DNA from: Gnetum montanum
Lineage: Eukaryota; Streptophyta; Gnetopsida; Gnetales; Gnetaceae
Length of the DNA stretch: 64,000 nucleotides
Direction of reading: 5' to 3'
Assembly: GCA_015680685.1 (NCBI GenBank)
Contig: MNCI01001832.1
Span: 67,404 to 131,403, forward strand
Position numbers and translations under genes: made by a program. Of the stretch, positions 1 through 11,760 are shown one piece after another. The notes beneath the pieces were generated by a model. It was not told the DNA's origin and made no database searches. It saw only the letters and a list, made by a program, of their open reading frames with translations. Positions within the stretch are counted from its first letter, which is position 1, and every line of letters begins with the position of its first letter.

Positions 1-692
1 TGTGTTCCTAATCTATGCTACTCCTAAAGGTAGCTGAAAATAATATTAACTAAGCTAAGCTAGGAGGAGAAAGGTGAGAGAATCTAATCTAGCCTAAGTG
101 CAACGAGCAACCGATTCCTTGATCAACCGTACACATCTTGGACCTCGTGCACGACTACCACTAGGATTACCAAGCGTAGATCCTAGGTATGCCACTAGGC
201 TACCAAGTAGTCACACTTAAATGCTCGTAATCAAGTCGTACGTGTTCCACGTTGCGATGAGTAGCCGATTCCTTGACTAACCGTACACATCCTTAGATGC
301 TCGTAATCAAGTCGTACTCATACCACATTCTAGGAGTTTAAGGGTAAGAGAGAAAGCAGTAAATAACAATTAAATAAACAAATAAATAACAAAATGACTA
401 CTACAATGATGAAGTAATCTCGATCTTTATTGCTGGTCATGTGCGTGTCCAAGTACGTCACACTCGAATAAGACACCGTACAATTACATTCACCACACTG
501 CGAGTAGACACGGGAAAAATGATCTATCTCTGGAGTGGTCAAACTACCAGAGCTTTACTACTCCTATTCTATCTATGTTAAACAAGGGAGAGTCGTGTCT
601 TATTTATAGATATGGCGACGGATTGCGAAATCGCGTACGCGATATCGTAGGGAAGATGCGATATCGTGGCCTATGCGAATCGCGTCTCATCA
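1..692 (-). repeat. Athila-type LTR, truncated by window start
   Basis: This is an LTR read on the minus strand. Its U3 end is the terminus CTCATCA at 686-692 (TGATGAG on the minus strand), and a TATA-like element lies at about 601-609. It is the same subfamily as the solo LTR at 28528-29568: both share the GATATCG-rich U3 and the tandem stem modules. No polypurine tract lies next to 692, so it is more likely a 5' or solo LTR than a 3' LTR. Many CpGs are retained, so it is probably younger than most repeats here. Confidence 0.8.
100..323. repeat. Two tandem stem-forming modules in the LTR
   Basis: Two units carry the shared segments (A/G)CCGATTCCTTGA, ACCGTACACAT and GCTCGTAATCAAGTCGTAC. In the second unit (about 255-323) three nested stems are visible: ATGAG 257-261 with CTCAT 317-321, CTTGA 272-276 with TCAAG 307-311, and CATC 288-291 with GATG 296-299 around the loop CTTA. 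The first unit (about 100-255) has the same middle stem and a longer, divergent apical part. Homologous modules occur at 28946-29233. Confidence 0.65.
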
Positions 693-1151
693 AAAGTTGA
701 TAGAGAAGTATGAATTTCAAAAACAATTAAAGGATCTTGTAGAAAAAAATGACTATCTAGTTCAATTAGTCCAACTAGAATAAAGAAAAAGTTCATGTCA
801 AGTCATGCATGTAAATGCAAGTTATCATTTAAAGATGATAGCTTTGTTTGTCCCATTTTGGAGAAGGTAGTGCTTTAATACGAAGAAAGTATATGTATTC
901 TTAGTTATTTATCTCATGTCTTTATTTGATTTTTGTAATTACATTTCTAAGCACATTTTTTATTTGTTTCTATCATTTTATAATAATTAACATTTTGTTA
1001 TTTCATTATAGCAAGGATCTCGGTGAGGACTAGAACACATAGTTGATGTTATGTTTTTGGTAAACAATTTATTCAACTTTAATTTTAAAATATGCATACT
1101 ATGTAATCAAGCACTTTGAAGATAGATCTTGTAAATATCAAATTTCATATG
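693..1151. other. Unassigned AT-rich stretch
   Basis: About 460 bp between the truncated LTR and the giant element. A short stretch near 700-870 has a plus-frame reading that looks faintly coding (rich in K, E, Q and L) but is broken by stops. I recognise no gene. The last five bases are the left target duplication of the giant element. Confidence 0.4.
1147..1151. repeat. Target-site duplication ATATG, left copy
   Basis: ATATG directly precedes the 5' LTR start TGAAAC at 1152 and recurs at 24454-24458 directly after the 3' LTR. Five base pairs is the usual length for Ty3/gypsy insertions. Confidence 0.75.
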
Positions 1152-2544
1152 TGAAACATCACCAAGAAAACACATGTTGTAACTTATAACCTTCACCACC
1201 CAACTTAAGGCAAGATCTTATTGTAAATGTAAGGTTTGTGGACAATAAGCTACAATCTTGCATACTTTAACTTTTTGGGGCTGAAAAATGCCTCATAAGT
1301 TGCTATTGCCTCACTTCACAAGTTGAAAAAGTGTTGTTATGTCTATATGGGCTTGGGAAGGCTAAAAATGCCTTAGATACTACCAAATTTATCATTTTCA
1401 TGGGTTTTTTGTGGGGATATAGCCTTGACTACGTTGGAACTACCTACCCCCAATGTAGATGATGTTGGCTATTCACTTTTCCAACAAAACCCAACATAGT
1501 TACCACAAAATCCAACATAGCTACAAAAATCTAACATTGGATTTATTGGGTTTTCCATTTTCCTAGCAATGGCTAGCGTAGTCATGATAGTTTTCTAGTG
1601 GTAGTAGCATAGCCAACATAGTCATCATGGATTTCTAGTAGCTATAGTATGCCTAGCATAGTCAACATGACTACAAAAGATTCTAACAAATTCTAGCATA
1701 GTCCTCCGAGGCTAATGTAGTTGAGGTGAACACTACTGTAGTAACCAAAGTCCATTTACTATTTTTAGTATACAAATGGGTTTTGATGACTTTGATGTAT
1801 CAAAACTTACTATAAATGATCAACTACATGAGAATCATAGCCATTGTGCCTACAAATAAACACCAATCTATTAGTAATCATGACAGAAATTTGTAGCCTT
1901 ATATCAACAAGCTAAAACCTATAAAAGCCAAACTTGAACACCTTATTCATGTCTTGAAAAAATTTTGTTCTGAACCTTTGCAACCTAAATCATTTTACAC
2001 CCATTTTGACATTTTTAATAATTTTGAAAGTAATTAGCATCTACTTGAGCACCAAAGACTCTCAATGTAGTCCCATTGCTACCAAACTCAAACACCATTA
2101 TTCATGCCATTTCCACCCAAAGTTGTAGATCCAAGAAAAACTTAGCAAGATGCTTTTGACAATTGGAGTTGGGAAGCACCTGGATCATGGAGTTTGACTA
2201 TAGAACACAACCTACCAGCTCCAACAAGCTTCAAGCTCCAACTAAGCCAGCTTCTTATGCATTTGAGTACATAATTTGTACTTCTTAAACTTTACACTTT
2301 CATTCAATAAAGTTTTTAGTTCATTTATAGTGCATATTTAGTTTCATGTTTAATTCTATGTTAATTTATCATCATTTGAATCTACAATTTCATTCCTATT
2401 TACACTTTCTAGGTCCTTGGGTGATCGACCAAACTATTTAGGCCGCCTTGGATCATATTTCTTGAAGGCCCTTAGTATCCAAGGTTAGGCTATTTGGCCT
2501 AGATTTTTTGGTTTTTCCAACAACCAAATTTTTTAAGCACAATA
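1152..2544 (+). repeat. 5' LTR of the giant element
   Basis: It begins TGAAACATCACC and ends near CACAATA. It aligns along its whole length with 23060-24453, with scattered substitutions. It contains many scattered copies of a CATAGTC-like motif (about 1480-1730), which also fills the dyad array at 18.5-20.5 kb. Confidence 0.85.
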
Positions 2545-3450
2545 GTTTCTGGTTCTAGAAGGAGGACCTCTGCCCAAATTCTCAGCCCAAAAATCTATTC
2601 CAACATTTTTCAAAACCAATTATTATGCATTATGAGCTTAAGACCTATAAGTATTTACCATAAAAGTCAATGCTGGTGTCCAATTTCCTACATGCAATAC
2701 CTAGTGTAGTTGTGGTTTGTGATTTTGGTTTTTACTGCATTGTTGTAGCAGTTTCAGGATCCTTTGGAAATCAACATACTCAACAACAAAACTTGTAATT
2801 TTCACCTAGTAAAACCTACGTTTGGAGCCTAAACACCAACATCGATCCACCCTAAACTCCAAATACCTCTACTATGAAATCCTATAGGAAAAGCTAGCAT
2901 AGACACTACCACGACTCTAGCATAGTCCTTGAAAAATCCAAGATTTTCACAATTAATTTCTTAAAACCAATGTACACACCCTTTGGAGAAAATATTTCTA
3001 ACTTGGTTTTACCAAGTGAAAACCCATTCTCCACAATCTACTTTAGCATAGTAAGCTAGGAAACCACTGAAAAAACCAGCATAGTTGGTCTTACCAACTT
3101 TAAAACCATAACACTATTTTCCCAAGTGTAGTATACACCACTTCCACTACAATAGCACTTTCAACCATTTTTTTCATTTATAGTCAACTACACTATTGGG
3201 AAATCCTGCTTACTAAAATTTTAACTAAAAATAGTAAAAGGTCAAAACAACATCTTTGATAATGCCTTTTAGTAACTCCAAATTTTTGCTCGTAGACATG
3301 AGAAACATGGCATCCAACCAAGATGAAGTGAGGATCTATGATCCAAAAGACCCCACTGTGGCTAAGTGTAGATAGTCCCTTAGATAAAGGGGACAAAGCC
3401 CAGACTTTGCTATACTCAACAAAGAATACTACAACTATAATTACATTAAA
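2545..3450 (+). other. Leader of the giant element with possible PBS
   Basis: An untranslated leader is expected here. The sequence directly after the LTR (TTTCTGGTTCTAGAAGGAGG, from 2546) sits where a primer-binding site should be. I cannot match it confidently to a tRNA 3' end; a decayed tRNA-Arg type is a guess. CATAGTC-like motifs continue to about 3100. No ORF is supported. Confidence 0.45.
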
Positions 3451-3822
3451 ATCCATGATCGATTACTCCTTCCACATGTAGAGGTTGAAGCCAAACATGA
3501 GTACAAGTTAATTCATCACAATGCAAAAGAGCATATACCCTCTCCCTATGACAATATACCACTTACTAATGCTAAGGAAAACATAATTTTTCAATTAATT
3601 GAGATAAACAAATGGAGTGAAAAGCTTAGTTCAAAGGGTCAGCATGAAAAACATGATGAGTTAGAGGTAGAGCCTAAATCAGATAACTTCATAAGGATCC
3701 TATTCCAACAATCAGTCCCTCAAACTACCATAGCCACTTAAACCCTTCCTATCTCTTCCATTCAATAGGCATCTCAACCATCATCTCTTGTATATCCCAT
3801 AGTTTTTGGGACTATACCAATT
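3451..3822 (+). pseudogene. gag N-terminal part, giant element (before nested insertion)
   Basis: A plus-strand reading frame here is rich in charged residues and continues, after the copia insertion at 3828-10150, into the recognisable gag at 10156 onward. It includes stretches such as HVEVEAKHEYKLIHH and LIEINKWSEKLSS, with only a few stops (TAA and TAG). The frame is inferred from composition and position. It could also be a separate upstream ORF, as some Ogre elements carry one before gag. Confidence 0.45.
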
Positions 3823-3827
3823 ATAGC
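3823..3827. repeat. Target-site duplication ATAGC of the nested copia, left copy
   Basis: ATAGC lies just left of the copia LTR and is repeated at 10151-10155 just right of the other LTR. The perfect match fixes the element's ends. Confidence 0.8.
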
Positions 3828-4868
3828 TATGAATCATTGAACTTAGAAGGGGGAGGGATGAATAAGTTCTCCATATTAAAATTATTTGAGACAAAGCACA
3901 GGCCAACTCGAATGTGGTTTCCCAACTTGGGTAGTCCACACTCATAGGATAGTTCACAAGCACACCTCTGGACTTTGTTGCTCTCAAATGTGGTTTGAAG
4001 GGTACCATACCCTATACAACCTCTAAGCTCTACTCAGGAGTGATTCAATGCTACGAATCCACTTAGCCCCGTAAGGTCCTGAGGAGCTTAGAATATGGTT
4101 TCCAAGATCCCACAACCATTACAACTTGAGCTTCACTCCAAAGTATTATGGCACTACACAAATAGTCAATCCTACAAGATCTTAACAAGCTCAAGCAAGA
4201 TGCCTTCCCTTAAGAACTACATCAACCCTATAGGGCAACAAAAGAGAATAACAATTACAAGGGATGAATGCAACTAAATTAGCTAATCCTTGTACTTGAG
4301 ATAAAACTCACATAGACCAATTACAATAGACAAAAGATTGTACAATGAGGAGCAACAATGATTACAATGATTGTCAAATGATTGCAATGGATAGTACACA
4401 ATACATGCACATTTCCCAATGATAATGAAGTCTTCTTATAGCCACTATGTTTTCAAATTCATCTTGGAATTCGTGCAATGAATAATTAACAGTTATTGAA
4501 AATGTCTTCTTCATGACTAAGACATCTTTCTGCATGTGGCCTTTATTCTAGAAAAATGTCTTCGTGTGCTGAAAGACATCTTTTTGTAACTATCCTTCAT
4601 TTTGGAAAGATGTCTCTCTATTTAGACACGCATCTGCTATTTTGCAAAGACATCTTCTCCTATGCTGCCTTCAATACTACCAAGACGTCTACTTGGAGAC
4701 ATATTTGTTTACACTTGAATTATTCATTCCTTGTCCATGCCCTTAAGCTTCTTCAAACCTTCTTGTCTCAATCCAAGTTCTTATCATACAAACACAATAA
4801 CCACATAATCACACAAACATCCTTGTTCTCCATTTTCCTTAACATTTTGACATACCAAAAGGTCCATA
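3828..4868 (-). repeat. 3' LTR of nested copia
   Basis: It aligns with 9092-10150 throughout. The minus-strand start corresponds to GGTCCATA at 4861-4868 and the TATA-like GGCTATAAG lies at about 4435-4443. The U3 part (about 4500-4690) holds repeated AGACATCTT/AAGATGTCT motifs. Confidence 0.85.
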
Positions 4869-4881
4869 ATCTCCCCCTTTT
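4869..4881 (-). other. Polypurine tract of nested copia
   Basis: On the minus strand the tract reads AAAAAGGGGGAGAT directly before the 3' LTR. This is the expected plus-strand primer position for an LTR element. Confidence 0.75.
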
Positions 4882-5269
4882 TGGTGATGTTCAAAACTTA
4901 ATAAAATGGGTTAGTAAACATACAAATATCCAAATATATTTATAACTATACTCTCCCCCTTTTTGAATAATAGCAAAAAAGGATAAAGCACATAAGTAAA
5001 GCACTAAAAATATAATAAGATATATAAATTCCTATGGTAACCAAGGATAAGGATAAGTGCTGATGTTCGATAGTATGTGAAACGATGAAAAGTAAAGAGC
5101 AAAGGTGTATCACACAAAGAAAATAAAGAAAAAAATCATCTTTCCATAACTCATCCATAAACTATCACATACTACATTGTCCATACATCACATCACAATC
5201 ATCTGCAATTGTCACTTCACATCAATCACATATGTGCAAAGTCCCAAAATCACATATGTGAGAAACAAA

Positions 5270-6882
5270 AAATATCTCCTCAACAAAAGGAGAGAGAAAA
5301 TAATCACCTAAGGCATCAATCACTAGCCTTGGTTGCATCCTCAAACATTGATCCCTCTACTACTCTTGATGGACAATAAGTCTTCTCTTCATCTTCATCA
5401 CTGCTGGTGCTATGATGACTCAATCTCTATGTATCCTCATCAAATGACTCAACCTCCTAAATAGGAGCCTGCCTGGGATGAAGCTTCACTCAAAATTGAG
5501 ATGAAGCTAAAGAATCTAACAAAAATTAAGGTTTTTGAGCTAGGACCCATTGGGACATGCTTTCAAAGATACTCTCCATAGCACACTACTCAAAAACATT
5601 GGGAGCATCAGCTAATAGAGGTACTAAGTGAACAAGTGATGTAGGATCATGATGCTCCCCCTCAACATGAGCCAATGGTGCCTCAGCCTCTAAATCAGAC
5701 TTCATACCTAAGTCATAAGCATGCAAAGGACCTACTACTATAGAATGTCATGGTGGGGTAGGAACATCCTCCTCACTATCAAAAATAGAAGGAGTAATGA
5801 CCTCCTCAAAGGCCTATTCATCAGAAGATGATGGAATGCTAACTATGTCTAAACTCATACACAAGTAAGAGAGGTTTCTCCCAAGCTTATCAATAGCTCA
5901 TGCAAAGGGCCAAAGAAGTTTCTTTAGTAACAAATTGATCTACGCACCCATATATTTTGATCTTTTCAGCTATGGAGATGCTTCCATCTTCTACTTCTAT
6001 GATCTTGTGCTAGGTCCTACTCTATCTACATGTGAAAGATCCTTCTTCTCAACATTTTCCTTAGGACTCCTCTTGCCTTAAAGTAACGGCATCTCTAGAA
6101 TACATGCATCCCTCTGCCTGATCAACAAGCTAATAAAATAAGGATTTCTAAGGATCCTTTCCTTGGAAAATAGAATTAGGATGTCTTGATAGAGTGTATG
6201 TTCCAAATCAAATGACAATCTTATGAGAAGACAATAAAGCACATATGCCTGTGGTGGTAGCAAATAACTATAACTTTCCCCTTTAACCATAATGTTATAC
6301 CATACAACAAGAGAAAATTTGAAAGCATTAGAAGTCATTAGGCTCCTTTCAACATGACCTCTTTCAAATCCTGAATAATACATGACAAAATTCATCATAT
6401 GCAATGGGCATGATACCATTAGAATAGATGTCCTACATGGAATCCATGGTTACCCAAAAAACATCAGAACTAGAGATCTCAAGGATTATATTTACAACTT
6501 GCCCCCCACCCCAAACCATGGAAGTAAATGTCCCAAAAAAAGCATTTGTAATGATAATATTTTAATAAAATTCTCTAATTAAAACTTCAAGAAATAGAAA
6601 ATTCATTGCAATGAGGGTTCTCTAATTCAAAGCTTTGAAGTAATCCATTAATGTAGCTTGTCTATGAGCAGGGAAAGACAAATATCTTTTAGTAATGATG
6701 CTTGTGATTCTAGTAGCTTCAAACCTATGTTGTGCATTGCTACTATGAAATTGTGGCATGTAAGGGGGTGGCACACTATTGGAACTACCTTTGGATTTCT
6801 TATTTGATGGCACCCTAGACGTTCCACTCTTCATGTGGGCAATCTTTGATAAAATCATTGCTAATGGTGGAGCCCTAGTCAT
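5270..6882 (-). pseudogene. Accessory ORF of copia, Athila-ORF/plant-transposon-protein-like
   Basis: The reading frame starts at the ATG at 6880-6882. A basic, Ser/Lys-rich leader is followed by a block with the pattern PQFHSSNAQHRF...ITKRYLSFP (about residues 42-72). That pattern resembles the N-terminal domain found in Athila env-position ORFs and 'putative plant transposon proteins'. The frame continues with several stops and shifts past 6419-6078 (segment with VSCPLHMMNFVMYY) and into an acidic tail. The family call rests on pattern memory, not on a search. It occupies the place where a copia pol gene would be. A U3-like motif cluster lies immediately upstream at 6900-7110. Confidence 0.5.
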
Positions 6883-6899
6883 CTCTATGGGTCAAATGA

Positions 6900-7110
6900 G
6901 AGAATACAATAAAGAAATGAGGGTCTAGCCTTTAATAGCAATGTCGAATGAAGGCTTTGAATGAAAAATAAGACATCTTTTCCATGATTAAAATTCATAG
7001 TAGATGTCTTTCATGTATAATAGACATCTTTCCAAAAAGATACAACAACTTAGAGACATGTCTTCACTTATCAGAAGACATCTTTTATTTTTCGAAGATG
7101 TCTTTGCCAA
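6900..7110 (-). promoter_or_regulatory. Internal U3-like motif cluster upstream of accessory ORF
   Basis: Six AGACATCTT/AAGATGTCT motifs lie within 6970-7110, the same motif that is repeated in the U3 of this element's LTRs (9760-9970 and 4500-4690). On the minus strand a TATA-like GCTATTAAAGGC follows near 6920, comparable to GGCTATAAGAAG in the LTR. The accessory ATG is at 6882. Promoter activity is inferred. Confidence 0.45.
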
Positions 7111-7699
7111 AAATAGGATGGGGTTTGGAAAGGATGCCAATGGACTATATTCTAAAAGAAAGCTCTCAAAAAAAACTTACCTCTACTTACCTACTACACT
7201 ATTGAAGTAATGATATTTAAAAGGCTAGAGGATCAGTTTCCTCCTCAAAGGATTCTCTTATCAACAAAACTTCTTCAATGTCCAAAGCTTAGCTCCCTCT
7301 TACAAATTTTTTGATGAGAGTATCTTGATTTCTATGATCTTGCTATTTAATTCTTTATTCTTTCCTAGTTCCTTTAGTCTTTTGAGTTGACATCTGGTCT
7401 CCCTATGATTCTGCACAAAATCCTTTTGGTGCACTTTGATACGACCAATGAGTCCTATGATATGACTGATTATGATAATACTTAAGATTACAATCTCATT
7501 GTTTATGTCCTAACTTGTAATAATAATAGCATCTAATCCTCCAATGGTAGTATGAGAGATTAGAATGATCAAACCTTTTAGGACCTTTTTGAAAAATGGG
7601 TGCTTCATCTAATTTTAATGTATTGGCTTTTCCTTTCAGAGGATCGTTTGATTGTGATGGGTCTGTAGAAGGTGATTTCTCTTATGTGCAACATCCTAG

Positions 7700-9031
7700 A
7701 CCACTCTTTTCATGAAAATTTCATCCTTATCCCAGTATCATTTGAAGGGATTCCTTTCCCTTTGCCAATCTTTCATTTATTAATTTGACATCTGCAACTT
7801 CCACTTTGGCCTGTTCTAGGAATGAGGTTAGCATTTCATTCTTAGCCCTTAGGTTTGAGAACTATTTAGTAAGATCAAAAATAGCCAAATTCAACAAATA
7901 TATTTCTTGATCTTTAGACTTGACTTGTTTATTTAACTTATTGCAAAGACTTTGAAATGAGATAAGCTCATTACATAAAAGATCAAACCTTTCTTCATCA
8001 TTAAGATCATGATCTGATGAATTAGCATCATCATTAATAAGGGCCATGCAAATAAGATGTGAATTTTTTCCATCATCCTTCACTTCTTCCTCACTCTAGT
8101 CCCCATCATCCCAACTTGTATAGAAGTTGGTTTTCTTTAACTCATCAATGTATTTATTCTTGGACTACAACTTGAAATTACTAGGACATTCAGAGACCAT
8201 ATGGCCTCTTCCACCACAAATCCAACATTATATATAAGAGAAGTCTAAGTTAGAATTCAAAAAAAATTTACCTCTTTCTTTACCTTTGAGTTGATTGAAT
8301 CTTTGTTGACATGTTCCCTTGTTCCTTCTCATTATTAGTCTTTTTAGCTTCCTAGTGAGAAAGGCAATCTCATCTTCACTGCCTGCATCATGTTCATTGA
8401 GCTCCTTCTCCTTAGAGGTAGTCTTTAGAATAATGGGTCTTTCTTGGATGGCTCCTTCACTTATGAGATTCATTTCATAGGTGATGAAAGCACTTTGAAG
8501 TTCTTCAAATTTCAAAGTTGAGAAATTTCTAATTTCTTCCATAACTATGACCTTTGGTCTAAACTACAATTGAAGACTTCGGATCATTTTGATGATGACA
8601 TTACTCATGGGCAAATCTTTACTTGTACCTCTAATAACTACAACAATATCATTCGCTCTAGAAAAGAAATCTTTTATTTTCTCACCGTCTCTCATTTTTA
8701 GTTTATCATATTCGCTTTGCAAAACTAACAATTTAGATTAGTTGATAATAGAGGTTCCTTCATACGTAGCTTCTAAAGTTTGCCAAATTTCTTTGGCTGT
8801 TTTACATCCTACTACTCTATTAAATTCACATTTATTAAAACTACAATATAAACAATTATTTGCTTTTGAATCAAGCATGAACTTATCTTTCTCCTCTTGA
8901 GTCAATTTATTACGAGGCTTGATGATGCCAGTGGAGTTATCGATAAGCAAAGTGTAGCCTTTAACAATTAAATCCCAAACTTCAAATTCCATGGATGTGA
9001 AGATGCGTGGCTTTGTATAAGTCGAATCCAT
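7700..9031 (-). pseudogene. Ty1/copia gag (UBN2-type) with CCHC zinc knuckle
   Basis: The gag polyprotein of the nested copia builds the virus-like particle. The N-terminal part (8738-9031) has the UBN2-style pattern FEVWDLIVKGYTLL and AKEIWQTLEATYEG. The middle part lies at 8228-8542. A zinc knuckle, CWICGGRGHMVSEC (C-X2-C-X4-H-X4-C), is encoded at about 8186-8228. A downstream coiled-coil-like part follows at 7862-8083 (LISFQSLCNKLNKQ). Several in-frame stops and a frame break between parts make it non-functional as read. The same knuckle recurs in degenerate form in the second copia at 49.0 kb. Confidence 0.8.
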
Positions 9032-9077
9032 TGAATATGGATGGCTTTGTATAAGTCGAATCCATTGAATATGGATG

Positions 9078-9089
9078 GCTCTGATACCA
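9078..9089 (-). other. Primer-binding site, tRNA-iMet type
   Basis: The minus strand reads TGGTATCAGAGC, the standard Ty1/copia site complementary to the 3' end of initiator tRNA-Met. It lies 2 nt inside the 5' LTR. Confidence 0.95.
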
Positions 9090-9091
9090 CT

Positions 9092-10150
9092 TCTAAATCA
9101 TTGAACTTAAAAGGGGGGGGAGCGAAGAAGTTCCCCAAATTAAAATTCTTTGAGATAAAGCACACACTATCTTTAACATGGTTCCCCAACTTGGGTAGTT
9201 CATACTTAGAGGATAGTTCACAAGCACACCTCTGGACTTTTTTTCTCTTAAATGTGGTTTGAAGGGTACCACACCCTGTACAACCTCTCAGCTTCACTCA
9301 GGAGTGATTCAATGCTATGAATCCACTTAACCCTGCAAGGCTCCAACAACCTTAAAATGTAGTTTCCAAGATCCCACAACCTTTACAACTTGAGCTTTGC
9401 TCCAGAGTGTTGTGGAATTATACCAACACTCAATCCCATAGGATCCTTATAAGCTCAAGCAAGATGCCTTCTCACAAGAAGCACATCAATCCCACAGAGC
9501 AACAAAAGAGAATAATAATTACAAGGGATGAATGCACCTGAATTTGCTAATCCTTGTACTTAAGGTACAACTCACATAGACCAATTATGATAGACAAAAG
9601 ATTGTACAATGAGGAGCAACACTTATTACAATAATTGTCAAATGACTGCAATGGATAGTACATAATACTTGCACATTTCTCAATGATAATGAAGTCTTCT
9701 TATAGCCACTATGTTTTCAAATTCATCTTGAAACTCATGCAATGGCTAACTAATAGTCATTGAAGACATCTCATTCATAACTGAGACACCTTTCTACATC
9801 TAGGCCTCCATTTGGAGAGATATCTTCTTCTAGTGAAAGACATCTTTCTGTAATTGGCCTTTATTCTAGAAGGATGTCTTTGTCTAAGGAAAGACATCTT
9901 TCTATCTAGAAAGGCATCTATTATCTTGTAGAGACATCTTCTCCTATGCTACCATTAATTTTGCTAAGACATCTACTATTCCTTGGAGATTTCTTTCTTT
10001 GCACTTGAGTTCTTCATTCCTTGTCCATGTTCTTGAGCTTCTGCAAGCCTTCTTACCTCAATCCATGCTCTTGTCCTACAAATACAACAACCACACAAAC
10101 ATTCTTGTTCTTCAATTTCCTTAATGTTTTGACATACCAAAAGGTCCACA
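9092..10150 (-). repeat. 5' LTR of nested copia
   Basis: This LTR is 1059 bp and starts TGTGGACC on the minus strand at 10150. The U3 holds a cluster of AGACATCTT-like motifs at about 9760-9975, and a TATA-like GGCTATAAG lies at about 9697-9705. Divergence from 3828-4868 is clear, so the insertion is old. Confidence 0.85.
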
Positions 10151-10155
10151 ATAGC
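10151..10155. repeat. Target-site duplication ATAGC of the nested copia, right copy
   Basis: It matches 3823-3827 exactly. Confidence 0.8.
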
Positions 10156-11760
10156 AACACACCAAGCACAACTTGTGCCTCAAAAAAGCTCTCTATTTTT
10201 GTCCATGCTTTTTTCTCATGTAGCCTTAGTCTGCACGACCTTCACTAGTGCTTCTCACCATCACTCACCCCTTCTCTGTACTGGCCTCACACCAAGACTA
10301 CAAGTAACCCAGGGGACACATACACCATTTGTCCCCTTTGTACCTTAAGTACTAGCACAAACATCCTTTTCACTATTAAGCCCATCCATGACCACCATAA
10401 CCTAGCATCTCTCTTCTATACCATAGCCCATAGCGAGGCCATAGGCCTCTTAATTAACACCTCAACCATGGGGATACCCCAAGGATTAGATCAATTATTC
10501 GAAATGATTCAAGACCTAATAGAAGAGTTATAGAAGCTTAAAGCCTCCATAACATAAATTGTAAAAATAATGAATTTCTATCAAGATGATCTAATTAGTC
10601 CTACTTTTCCATCCATAACTCTTCCCCTATGCATCCCCATTCCTCAATTTACTAAGTACAATGGTAAAGACAATCCTAAAGCCTACTTGATAATCTTAAG
10701 TTTTGAGTGTCTATTGCTGCAAGCCTAGTCACATATCATAATGCAGATTTTCCCTATGTCCCTTACAAGAAAAGCTTTGGACTAGTACTGTACACTGCCA
10801 AGAGGATCTATATCCTCACTAGAAGACCTGATTCCATAGTTTATTAACCATTTCAAGTAAAACTTAAAACCTGACACGATTCTTAACCAACTAATGAAGG
10901 TCAAGCAAGGATTCCTTGAGCCAATGTAGAACTTTATACAACAATGGAATGCTCTTCTTAACAAGATTTCAAAATCGATATCCAAAACTCACCTTCTCAC
11001 TATATTCAAGGGGGTGGTTAACAATTTCATTAAGTCGAAACTATACTACCTAGATCCATGGTCACTTAGCCAAGCCTTTGCCCAAACAATGAACATAGAA
11101 AATGCGGTCAAGGCTACCCATGACCCTACCTACATGGCATACAAAAACTAGCACACATGGAAGGATAAGAAAAAATGGAGTTAAAATAATGTAACTCTAA
11201 CCATAGTGACCAAAGACAACAAGACAACTACACAGTGGTCCAAAATGAATCAACCCAAGGCTTCTATCAACAAAAATCAGCCTTCAACATCTGGGGCATC
11301 TACATCAACTACTACGAGGTCCAACTTTGAACAAAAAGACTAGTTGAAGTATACTAGGTTACCATTGAAACCATCAGAAGTCCTTGATCAATTGTTAAAG
11401 AGTGGAAGAATATAATACAAACAAATGACTAAAAATGTTTGTCATAGGCATGATAGACTATGTGAGATAGCTAAAAATCTCACTCTTGTAACCAAGGATG
11501 ATCCCCAAGTACCTAAGTAGCTCAAGCTTGACTATTTTTTCCACTACCATCAACTGTCAGGTCATGACATTGATTTTGTCCTAGCACTAAAGGATGACCT
11601 ATAGAAGATGATAGACAAGGGTGAATTGATCATTGATGCCTCCAACCTAGTCAAACTATAAAACCAATCCATGTAGGTCTACAAGAACCCATTGAATGCC
11701 AACAACAACCCATACACTATCATAGCATTCAATGTGACCAAGAATTCTAGACCTACGTAG
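10156..11760 (+). pseudogene. gag of the giant element (Tat type), main part
   Basis: The capsid region reads around FTKYNGKDNPKAYL, then MSLTRKALD (W lost to a stop), LPRGSISSLEDLIP and the PWSLSQAFAQTMNIENA region. These match the Retrotrans_gag layout of Tat elements. Near 11520-11640 a tail reads YHQLSGHDIDFVLALKDDL followed by KMIDKGELI, the usual CxYHxxxGHxxxxC...LIxxG module with its cysteines lost. Most stops are TAG or TAA at positions where Q or W is expected. It continues the reading from 3451-3822 across the nested copia. Confidence 0.7.

Larger units (their letters stand above)
3828..10150 (-). mobile_element. Non-autonomous Ty1/copia element with gag and env-position-type ORF, no pol
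   Basis: A minus-strand element of 6.3 kb. It has a 5' LTR at 9092-10150, a tRNA-iMet primer-binding site at 9078-9089, gag with a CCHC knuckle (about 7700-9031), an accessory ORF (about 5270-6882), a polypurine tract at 4869-4881 and a 3' LTR at 3828-4868. Perfect ATAGC duplications flank it, and it interrupts gag of the giant element. No protease, integrase or RT is visible between gag and the accessory ORF, so it would need pol supplied in trans. Confidence 0.85.

Noticed and set aside
1480-1740. Possible CRISPR-like spaced repeats (CATAGTC motifs)
   Set aside because: Spacing is irregular, the repeats are short and imperfect, and the context is a plant LTR.
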